Positions 7,493 through 13,996 of a DNA stretch of 15,935 nt are shown here, in pieces. The position numbers and the translations under genes are program-made. Every line of letters begins with the position of its first letter. The first letter of the stretch is position 1. The notes beneath the pieces were generated by a model that searched no databases, was not told the DNA's origin, and was given only the letters and a program-made list of their open reading frames with translations. Location: the NCBI GenBank assembly GCA_034429475.1, contig DAOUGD010000252.1, forward strand, positions 1 through 15,935. The letters run 5' to 3'. Source of the stretch: JAKQHY01 sp034429475 (lineage in GTDB: Bacteria > Chloroflexota > Anaerolineae > B4-G1 > SLSP01).

Positions 7493-7520
7493 ATTATGCC
7501 ACAACCAGGGTGGTTGTCAA
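7493..7520 (-). promoter_or_regulatory. Sigma-70-type promoter of the T-box leader
   Basis: On the minus strand TTGACA (7520-7515), a 16-base spacer and CATAAT (7498-7493) give a near-consensus promoter with a predicted start at about 7486. This leaves Stem I complete in the transcript. The spacer contains an ACAACCA/TGGTTGT inverted repeat that may be an operator or chance. Confidence 0.75.
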
Positions 7521-7578
7521 GCAATCGGCAAGTGTTGGCATTGCCATCAAATCTCAAATTTGCGGTATGATGACCGTT

Positions 7579-8442
7579 ATGAGCAGGCAATCTATCGGAA
7601 TTCTCATCCTGATTTGTTCCCTGTTGACGCTGGCGTGCGCTATCCCAGGGACGACGCCGCGCCCGACGCCCACGCCGACGTTGACGCCGACGCCCACCCT
7701 CACGCCCACGCCCGCCGCCACCGCCACCCCGACGCCGCGTCCCACCGCCACGCCGGAGCCGCCGGACACCGGCTGGCAGCACGTCGGCGAAGGAATAGAG
7801 GTGCGCAGCCTCAACGTGCCGCTAGAAGCTAACACGGAACGGGTGACGGTAGTGCGGCTGGATGCGTCGGCGCGCTTCCAGGTATGGTACACGCCGGGAC
7901 AGGCGCAGCAAGTCAGCGCGTGGGCGCAGCGGGGTGGGGCGCGGCTGGTGGTGAACGCCGGGTATTTTACGGAAGAGTACCTGGCGACAGGAGTGCTCGT
8001 CAGCAATGGGGAGCGCTACGGCGCCTCTTACGAGGATTACGCCGGGATGTTCGCCGTGACCGGCGCGGGGATTCCCACCGTGCGCTGGCTGCGCGCCTGG
8101 CCCTACGACCCGACCGAGGCGCTGCGCGAGGCCGTGCAATGCTTTCCGGTGCTGGTCAAACCCGGCGGGGTGATGGGCTTCCCCGCCGACGCCGACGATG
8201 GGCGAACAGCGCGTCGTACCGTCATCGCGCAAGATCGCCGGGGACGCATCCTGCTGCTGGTCGCGCCACGCGGCTACTTTAGCCTGCACACGCTGGCGGT
8301 GTGGCTCACCGAGTCGGACATGGAAATTGACACGGCCCTGAACCTCGACGGCGGCACCTCCTCCGGCCTGTGGGTGCAAGGTGGCCCCCAAATTGACTCC
8401 CTGACCCGTGTGCCGGCCGTCATTGTGGTGAGTGAGGACTGA
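7579..8442 (+). CDS. Secreted lipoprotein with phosphodiester glycosidase (NAGPA-like) domain
   Basis: The family hydrolyses sugar-phosphate diester bonds; bacterial members are exported and probably act on envelope or exopolysaccharide, but the substrate is unknown. From ATG 7579 the product has 287 residues: a hydrophobic signal, a lipobox-like TLAC with Cys20, a Pro-Thr repeat linker (about 23-58), then the catalytic domain with VNAGYF and the C-terminal LDGGTSSGLW motif typical of the family. In-frame ATGs at 7567 and 7570 are alternatives; none has a clear ribosome site. The TGA stop lies inside a TGA-rich heptamer array. The gene diverges from the T-box promoter and converges with, and overlaps by 23 bases, the glycosyltransferase gene. 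Confidence 0.88.
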   Translation: MSRQSIGILILICSLLTLACAIPGTTPRPTPTPTLTPTPTLTPTPAATATPTPRPTATPEPPDTGWQHVGEGIEVRSLNVPLEANTERVTVVRLDASARFQVWYTPGQAQQVSAWAQRGGARLVVNAGYFTEEYLATGVLVSNGERYGASYEDYAGMFAVTGAGIPTVRWLRAWPYDPTEALREAVQCFPVLVKPGGVMGFPADADDGRTARRTVIAQDRRGRILLLVAPRGYFSLHTLAVWLTESDMEIDTALNLDGGTSSGLWVQGGPQIDSLTRVPAVIVVSED

Positions 8443-10534
8443 GTGCTGAGGACTGAGTGCTGAGTGCTGAGGACTGAGTGCTGAGTGCTGAGTGCTGAAT
8501 TTTAGCCGTTGACACGCCGATCCGCTGATCCGCTGATCCGCCGATCCGCTGATCCGCCGATCCGCTGATCCGCCATTCGCTATTTGCTATTTGCACGTCT
8601 CCCAATTCCAACGCATCCCCCACCGCCTGCCCGTCCTGCGTGATGAGCAGGCGTGCGCCGGAATAGTCGTACATCCCGATGAGCAGGGTGTAAGTCCCCG
8701 CTGGGATGTTAGACGGAAGATACAGGCCATACCGGTCGGTCAGGGGACTGCCAGGCTGCCAGCGGTCGGTGGGCGCGAAGCCGGTTAGCGGTTCCATGTC
8801 GTTTTGCATCACCAGTTGCCCGGCAGCATCTACACCATGCAGGAAGACCTTGTAGCGTTGAGGTATGGGCGTGACGGCCTGCCATTCCACCAGCACCGGC
8901 ACGATGTCGCCCGGTGCATAAATGCGCGGCGGGATAGCAAAACCGTTTAGTCGAATTGCATTTCCCAGGATGACATCCACCGTGGTCGTGGCGACATCCT
9001 GTGCCGCAAGACCATAACGCGCAAAGCGCAAATCCCCCCACCATTGCTCGGTTGCTTTGTAAGCCTGCTGCGCCAGCGCGATTTCCACGGCGCGGGTGGG
9101 GTCGGATTCACCATCGCCCCAGAAGACGGCAAACAGGCGCGTGTGTGGTCTCAACGTGTCTGAAACCCAGGCCGACGCTTCCCCGTCGGCGGGATGGTAG
9201 GGCGCGGGATAGACCGGCGCCGGGCCGCGATAGTAGTAAGTGAACACTTCCCACTGATTCGGCGCGCTGAGCAGCACCGCGTCGCCGGGCCGGCTTTCCG
9301 CCGCAATCTGCGCCGCGAGGCCGCGATAATCGTCGCGCGCGTAGGCCGGGTCGGTGTACAGATGGCGCAAGGCGGTGATTTGGGCGGGGAGTAGGGCCAG
9401 GAACAGACAAAAAGAAATAGGAAATAGGAAGTAGGAAACAGGAAACCGGGAGACTTCTTGCCTCCTTGTCACCTTGTCCCTTTGTCTCCCCCTCTCCCCC
9501 TCTCCCCCTCTCCTTGTCCTTCCCAACGGCAACGCCAGGCACACGGCCAGCGGCGCGACCGACACGGTGAGGAATTTGAGGTAGGCCGGGCGGTAGACAC
9601 CTAACGCGAAGATGAGAGCCGCCGGGACGAACGCCATGCCCAGGGCAGCCCATTTGACGAAAGCATTTTTGGGGCGAGTCAACAGCGCCCAAAGCAGGAG
9701 CGCGCCCGCAATCGGTATCAGGGTTGCGCCTTTGTCTGTCGGAAGCGTGATCCCTCCTAGCAGCGTGCGCGCCAGCGCGTGCAACGCCTGCCCCTGATCC
9801 AGATCGGGCGGACGCCAACTGCTCGCCCGTAGGGCAATCGGCGCCCACGGCGCGAAGAGCAACCCACCGAGCGCGTGTGTTCCAACCCAATGCCCCAACA
9901 GCGGCCAATTTCGTGGACGTGAAATCAGCCAATATAGACCGAACGCCACGTTCAGGCCGAACAACGCAAAGACATAGGCATACTGCGTATACAGTCCCGC
10001 CGCAATACACAACGCCAATAAAAAATCATCCATAAAGTATAAAGCCTGACGCTTGACGTTTGACGTTTGACGTTTGACCAGTTTTACCCCCAGAAAGAGC
10101 GTCAACGCCGAAACCAGTCCCAACTGCGCGTACATCCGCGCCTCCTGGCTGTAATAGACGGACAACGGATGTATCGCCACCAGCAATGCCGCACTCAACG
10201 CCGTCAGCCAGCCGCCGGCGCGTCGCCCGACCGCTGCGGCCGCCGCTACCGTCAACACGCCGCACAGCGCCGAGTACGCGCGCAAGGCGAATTCACTCTC
10301 GCCGGCGAGACTGCGCCAGCCATGCAGCAGCAGGTAGTAGCCGGGCGGGTGGATGTCGCCGGCCGCGCCCGCAATAATCAGGGGGACGGGACGTTCGACC
10401 AGACGCGCCGTGTTGCCTTCGTCGTTCCAGAAGGATTGCGCGTCCAGCCGGTAGAAACGTAGACCGGTCGCCAGGAGTAGTATGAGGAAAATGCTGAGTC
10501 GTAGGGCAGTTTTAACCCGCATAGGGCGATTCAT
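8420..10534 (-). CDS. GT-C family membrane glycosyltransferase (PMT/ArnT-like) with repeat-derived insertions
   Basis: The protein probably moves a sugar from a polyprenyl-phosphate donor to an extracytoplasmic acceptor. The 704 residues begin with a membrane segment (about 9-26). The first outer loop follows with the catalytic-type acidic pair in FWNDEGN (about 36-40), then DIHPPGYY (about 61-68), YYSQEARMYAQ (about 127-137) and further membrane helices to about 395. The C-terminal soluble part (about 530-647) has a VFLHGVDAAGQLV and GTYTLLIGMYD pattern seen in similar Chloroflexota proteins. Three low-complexity pieces are encoded by tandem DNA repeats: about 152-163, about 338-375 and 648-704. 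The frame survives all of them. The start is four bases after the tsaC stop, so it is likely in the same operon; MRVKT at 10522 is an alternative start. Acceptor and donor are unknown. Confidence 0.85.
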   Translation of the reverse strand: MNRPMRVKTALRLSIFLILLLATGLRFYRLDAQSFWNDEGNTARLVERPVPLIIAGAAGDIHPPGYYLLLHGWRSLAGESEFALRAYSALCGVLTVAAAAAVGRRAGGWLTALSAALLVAIHPLSVYYSQEARMYAQLGLVSALTLFLGVKLVKRQTSNVKRQALYFMDDFLLALCIAAGLYTQYAYVFALFGLNVAFGLYWLISRPRNWPLLGHWVGTHALGGLLFAPWAPIALRASSWRPPDLDQGQALHALARTLLGGITLPTDKGATLIPIAGALLLWALLTRPKNAFVKWAALGMAFVPAALIFALGVYRPAYLKFLTVSVAPLAVCLALPLGRTRRGGEGERGRQRDKVTRRQEVSRFPVSYFLFPISFCLFLALLPAQITALRHLYTDPAYARDDYRGLAAQIAAESRPGDAVLLSAPNQWEVFTYYYRGPAPVYPAPYHPADGEASAWVSDTLRPHTRLFAVFWGDGESDPTRAVEIALAQQAYKATEQWWGDLRFARYGLAAQDVATTTVDVILGNAIRLNGFAIPPRIYAPGDIVPVLVEWQAVTPIPQRYKVFLHGVDAAGQLVMQNDMEPLTGFAPTDRWQPGSPLTDRYGLYLPSNIPAGTYTLLIGMYDYSGARLLITQDGQAVGDALELGDVQIANSEWRISGSADQRIGGSADQRIGVSTAKIQHSALSTQSSALSTQSSALSPHSPQ
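8432..8595. repeat. Three tandem arrays spanning the overlapping 3' ends of two genes
   Basis: GTGCTGA/GGACTGA heptamers (about 8433-8498), GATCCGCT/GATCCGCC octamers (about 8518-8574, seven units) and a GCTATTT pair (8579-8592) lie end to end. On the plus strand the first array provides the glycosidase stop. On the minus strand all three are translated as the last ~57 residues of the glycosyltransferase, including an 8-residue repeat SADQRIGG/SADQRIGV and a SALSTQS repeat. Confidence 0.9.
9410..9521. repeat. Two abutting short tandem arrays inside the glycosyltransferase gene
   Basis: On the plus strand an AAATAGG-type 7-mer run (about 9413-9449: AAATAGG, AAATAGG, AAGTAGG, AAACAGG) is followed by CCTTGTCA/CCTTGTCC (about 9470-9487) and TCTCCCCC octamers (about 9486-9512). 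Translated, they give an Arg-Gly-Glu-rich loop and a PVSYFLFPISF stretch between membrane helices. This differs sharply from the flanking sequence. Confidence 0.85.
10046..10078. repeat. TTTGACG heptamer array inside the glycosyltransferase gene
   Basis: Four to five units of TTTGACG/CTTGACG on the plus strand encode VKRQTSNVKRQA in the glycosyltransferase (about residues 152-163), in a predicted loop between two membrane helices. Confidence 0.85.
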
Positions 10535-10538
10535 GCGT

Positions 10539-11174
10539 TTAGGGAAAACTGACGGGTTGGGGCGCCAGTGTCTCCCAGATTTTATCCTCCGGGATAGTGC
10601 CGCGTCGCACGATAACCGGAGGCGATTGGGTACAGTCTACGATGGTGGAGGGGACGCCAAAGGGAGTCTGTCCTCCATCCAGAATTAGCGCAACTTGCTC
10701 GCCGAAATAATCGGCGGCCTCCTGGGCGGTGATGGCCGGGGGATAGCCGGAGCTGGTGGCCCCGCTGACGAACAGGACGTCTCCCACGGCTTTGAGAAGC
10801 GGGTGCAGGTCAGGGTAGTTTGGCATCCGCAGAGCAACGGGCATAGTGCGTAATTCGGCGGGCAAACTCGTCGCCGGCGGCAGCATGAGCGTCAAGGAGC
10901 CTGGCCAAAAACGCTGCGCCAGCCGTCTCGCCGCGGGATTGACGTGCGCGAGGGTATACAGAGACTTGTTTTCGGCTAACAGGAGGGGAAAGGCCGGTTC
11001 GTGGGGCCGTTGGCGAATTTCGTAAAGTTGCTTGATGGTCGCCGTATTTTTCGGCAAAGTGGCGAGGCCATAAATTGTATCGGTGGGGATGACAATCAGT
11101 TCCCCAGCCCGCAGTGAGGCGAGCGCGTGGGCGATGGCTTTCGGGCTGCGAATGGGGAGGATCGGCGCGCTCAC
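10539..11174 (-). CDS. tsaC: L-threonylcarbamoyladenylate synthase (TsaC/Sua5/YrdC family)
   Basis: Makes threonylcarbamoyl-AMP from threonine, bicarbonate and ATP, the first step of t6A modification at position 37 of ANN-decoding tRNAs. The 211 residues hold a single YrdC domain without the extra Sua5 C-terminal domain. Seen are PTDTIYGL (30-37), the KxRP-like IRQRP (53-57), the PGSLTL block and an ATSSGYPP-type SxNxS-like region. The start is a GTG whose last two bases overlap the TGA stop of the HAD gene (GTGA), a sign of coupling. The remaining t6A genes are not in the window. Confidence 0.93.
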   Translation of the reverse strand: MSAPILPIRSPKAIAHALASLRAGELIVIPTDTIYGLATLPKNTATIKQLYEIRQRPHEPAFPLLLAENKSLYTLAHVNPAARRLAQRFWPGSLTLMLPPATSLPAELRTMPVALRMPNYPDLHPLLKAVGDVLFVSGATSSGYPPAITAQEAADYFGEQVALILDGGQTPFGVPSTIVDCTQSPPVIVRRGTIPEDKIWETLAPQPVSFP

Positions 11175-11977
11175 CCGACATCCTCGCGCAGGACAAAACG
11201 TTCCAGCAGCGCCGCCGCGCCGTCCTCGGTGACGGAAGGCGCGATCCAGTTAGCGGCTTGTTGGACTTCCGGGATCGCGTTGCCCATTGCCACCCCCAAG
11301 CCGGCCCACTGAACCATTGGCAAATCATTGTACTGATCGCCGGCGGCCAACGTTTCTTCTTGGGGGATCCCCAGGTGCTGCGCCAGCCATCCCAGCGCGC
11401 GCCCCTTGTCCACCCCTTGCGGCACGACTTCGATGAAGAATTTGTGGGACTGCACCACCTCAGCCTGCGTCGCAAACTGCTGATTGAGTTGAATCGCCAT
11501 TGCGGGGATGTGTTCCGGCTCTGCCACAAACAGCACTTTATCCACCGTATGCTGCGCCAGAATCTCCGCCCAGGGGATGTTAACGATGATGTCTTCGCCG
11601 AGGAGCGCAGCATAGAAACTTTCTGGATAGGCAAACGACTGAATGTAAAGCCGGCCATCGGCATAGAGGACGGTGTGCCAGTTTTGCGCCTCCGCCAGAC
11701 GCACCGCTGTTTCCGCAATCGGTGCGGGAAGCGCCACCCGATGCAGCACTTCCCCGCCTAGCGCCTGAATCCAGCCGCCCTGGTAACAAATCAGCGGCGC
11801 AGTGATGGCGAGCTGCTGCGCAAACGGCACGGTGGCCGAAAACATCCGCCCTGTCGCCAGTGTGACCGTCACGCCGCGCGCCAGCGTTTGCGCCACCGCT
11901 GCTTGCACGCGCGGGCGAATTTGCTGATCGGCGCCCATCAGCGTGCCATCCAGGTCAAAAGCGACTAAACGGATCAT
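11171..11977 (-). CDS. Cof-type HAD-superfamily phosphatase
   Basis: A cytosolic magnesium-dependent phosphatase, probably acting on sugar phosphates or nucleotides; the exact substrate cannot be told. The 268 residues carry motif I DLDGT (Asp8 nucleophile, Asp10), motif II Thr in TLATGR (about 39-44), a C2-type cap, Lys191 and the late GDQYND motif (213-218). It begins six bases after the membrane protein stop and overlaps tsaC, so it sits inside the operon. It has no obvious ribosome site of its own, which suggests coupling. Confidence 0.92.
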   Translation of the reverse strand: MIRLVAFDLDGTLMGADQQIRPRVQAAVAQTLARGVTVTLATGRMFSATVPFAQQLAITAPLICYQGGWIQALGGEVLHRVALPAPIAETAVRLAEAQNWHTVLYADGRLYIQSFAYPESFYAALLGEDIIVNIPWAEILAQHTVDKVLFVAEPEHIPAMAIQLNQQFATQAEVVQSHKFFIEVVPQGVDKGRALGWLAQHLGIPQEETLAAGDQYNDLPMVQWAGLGVAMGNAIPEVQQAANWIAPSVTEDGAAALLERFVLREDVG

Positions 11978-11983
11978 ATAAAA

Positions 11984-12886
11984 TTATTGTCGTAACAAGA
12001 GGGTGACGACGGCGATCCACAGCCCGCTCAACACGGCCAGCAGGCCGCCCCAGAGAAAATAGGCCGCCATACGCACCCGTCGGTATAGCAGGAATCCCAA
12101 GATTCCATTGAGCAGGCAGACACTCACCCCGATCAGCGCAAAGTAAAAAATGCGCGACGTCGGCGCATAGAGTAGCGGCGCACCGGCTGAAGTAAAACGC
12201 ACCACGATTTCCGCCGGCAGAGCGGGATAACGCCAGCATAACAGCCCCAGCAACAACACCAGCCAGAGCAGGCTACCACTCAGGGTGAACATCCCTATAC
12301 GGTCGTGCCAGATTTCCCAGTCCAGAAAGCTGGGGTGCTGCGAAAGTTCCTCAACTTCCTGCGTCGGTCCCATTTCCAGCCGTTCTTTAAACGCCTGGAG
12401 AAATTCCGCCAGATCGTTGGGCGAAATGGCGTAGGCCATCCCCTCTGTGCGCACGACTACCTGTTGGGCCAGCGGCCGTGTTGCGTAAAAGAGAATTGGG
12501 CCGATGTCCTTATCCTCTCCAAAGCCTACGTAATACCCGGGCCAACGCAGGCCAAACCTCATCCGCAGTGATTTTATCTCGGCTCCTGAGAAAACGGCCC
12601 GCACCGACGCCATCGGGATTTGATAGTGGACAGGGCCCCAATGAATGACCACCGCATTGCGATCCATCTCATACGAGGCATTGATCACCCCCCACAGTAG
12701 CGCGATCAGGCGGATGGCAAACCCCAATGCCCCCAGGGCGGCGACCGCCATCACAAACGTCCAAATCGAGATGGGGAGAGTGGCATCCCATACTAACAAA
12801 ATAACGGCAGTCGCCAATAATCCTATGATGATCGCCAACCCAATGATCCACCCCAATCGGGTGTCCAGATCCCACTGATTGCGCAT
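11984..12886 (-). CDS. Membrane protein with bacterial PH-like domain, function unknown
   Basis: The 300-residue protein has two N-terminal membrane segments (about 12-32 and 40-66) and a soluble middle. The middle begins SYEMDRNAVVIHWGPVHYQIPMASVRAV, given here in part; its strand pattern and the following FYATRPLAQQVVVRTEGMAYAISPND resemble bacterial PH domains. Three more membrane segments follow (about 197-217, 243-264, 270-297). Its ATG directly follows the recR TAA. I would not assign a role; in this position it is probably an accessory envelope gene of the operon. Confidence 0.75.
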   Translation of the reverse strand: MRNQWDLDTRLGWIIGLAIIIGLLATAVILLVWDATLPISIWTFVMAVAALGALGFAIRLIALLWGVINASYEMDRNAVVIHWGPVHYQIPMASVRAVFSGAEIKSLRMRFGLRWPGYYVGFGEDKDIGPILFYATRPLAQQVVVRTEGMAYAISPNDLAEFLQAFKERLEMGPTQEVEELSQHPSFLDWEIWHDRIGMFTLSGSLLWLVLLLGLLCWRYPALPAEIVVRFTSAGAPLLYAPTSRIFYFALIGVSVCLLNGILGFLLYRRVRMAAYFLWGGLLAVLSGLWIAVVTLLLRQ

Positions 12887-13510
12887 TTACATTTCCTGCC
12901 GGGCTTCCAGGGCGCGGGTCAGCGTGATGGCGTCGGCGTACTCCAGATCGCCGCCCATGGGTAATCCGCGTCCCAGGCGCGTCACCCGCACGTTCAGCGG
13001 CTTCAGGCGTTGGATGAGATAAGCCGCCGTGTAGTCGCCCTCGCCGGTGGGATTGGTCGCCAGGATGATCTCGTGGATGCCGCGCTGTCCTTCCTCCTGG
13101 CTTTGCCGGATGCGCGTTTCCAATTCGGCGATGCGCAGGTCTTCGGCGAAAATGCCTTCCAGGGGAGAGAGCGCGCCATGCAGCACGTGGTATGCGCCGC
13201 GATACTGCTCCGTGCGCTCCAACGCCAGCAAATCCATGGGTTCTTCCACCACACAGACTATACCGTGGTCACGCTGCGGGTCGGCGCAGATGGGGCAGGG
13301 ATCGGCTTCCGTCACATTGTGGCACACGGAACAAAACCGCGTGCGCTCCACCAGCCCCTTGAGCGCCTCGCCGATGCGCAGCGCCAAATCCGACTTGCCC
13401 CGCAAGAGATAGAAGGCCAGCCGCGACGCGCTCTTCGGCCCGATGCCGGGCAGCTCCGCGAGCGTTTCGATCAGCGTGGTGACAGAAGGGGGAACAGCCG
13501 CGTTTCCCAT
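12887..13510 (-). CDS. recR: Recombination mediator protein RecR
   Basis: With RecF and RecO it loads RecA onto gapped DNA. The 207 residues show the helix-hairpin-helix LPGIGPKSASRLAFYLL (20-36), the zinc finger with Cys60, Cys63, Cys72 and Cys75, and a Toprim domain (about 81-175) containing VVEEPMDLLALE and ATNPTGEGDYTA. A C-terminal GLPMGGDLEYAD block follows. Four bases separate it from ybaB, the usual arrangement. Confidence 0.97.
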   Translation of the reverse strand: MGNAAVPPSVTTLIETLAELPGIGPKSASRLAFYLLRGKSDLALRIGEALKGLVERTRFCSVCHNVTEADPCPICADPQRDHGIVCVVEEPMDLLALERTEQYRGAYHVLHGALSPLEGIFAEDLRIAELETRIRQSQEEGQRGIHEIILATNPTGEGDYTAAYLIQRLKPLNVRVTRLGRGLPMGGDLEYADAITLTRALEARQEM

Positions 13511-13514
13511 AGAC

Positions 13515-13880
13515 TTATAGCAGCCCTGGGATGTTCAAACCCCCGGTGAGCGCCGACATCTGGTTTTCCATCAACGCCTGCGCCTTCTGAATGGCCTCGT
13601 TGACGGCGGCCAGGATGAGGTCTTGCAACATTTCGACGTCGTCCGGATCAACCACTTCCGGCTTGATTTTGATGCTCTGCACTTCCAAACCACCGGTGAT
13701 GACGACTTCCACCATTCCGCCGCCGGCCGAAGCCGTGACGTTTTGCTGGGTAGCTTCTTCTTGAACGCGCGCCATTTCTTCCTGCATCTTTTGCACCTGG
13801 CGCATCAAGTCGTTGGGATTCATCCGTGGCCCGCCGCCAGGGCCAAAAGCACCTTTTCGTAGCTTACCACCTTTACTCAT
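13515..13880 (-). CDS. YbaB/EbfC nucleoid-associated protein
   Basis: A small DNA-binding dimer commonly encoded between dnaX and recR. The 121 residues begin with a basic Gly-rich tail, then the family's helix NDLMRQVQKMQEEMARVQEE, the VTASAGGGMVEV strand pair, the IKPEVVDPDDVEMLQDLI block and a final helix. It starts after a GGAGG site eight bases upstream. Confidence 0.95.
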   Translation of the reverse strand: MSKGGKLRKGAFGPGGGPRMNPNDLMRQVQKMQEEMARVQEEATQQNVTASAGGGMVEVVITGGLEVQSIKIKPEVVDPDDVEMLQDLILAAVNEAIQKAQALMENQMSALTGGLNIPGLL

Positions 13881-13897
13881 TGCTTAATCCTCCAAAA

Positions 13898-13933
13898 ATA
13901 GTCCAAAGTCTCAAGTCCAAAGTCCAAAGTCTT
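13898..13933. repeat. GTCCAAA heptamer array between dnaX and ybaB
   Basis: Units of AGTCCAA/AGTCTCA run through 13898-13933, followed by a 10-bp AATCCGTTGC/AATCCGTTGA pair (13937-13956). This 116-base gap interrupts an otherwise tightly packed operon. No promoter or clear terminator is seen. Confidence 0.8.
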
Positions 13934-13996
13934 GAAAATCCGTTGCAATCCGTTGATAAATCTTCGCCGTTGGCAGTGTGATCGATCATCCGAGGT

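Noticed and set aside
8433..8595. CRISPR-like array
   Set aside because: Units of 7-8 bp directly abut with no spacers; tandem repeats, not CRISPR.
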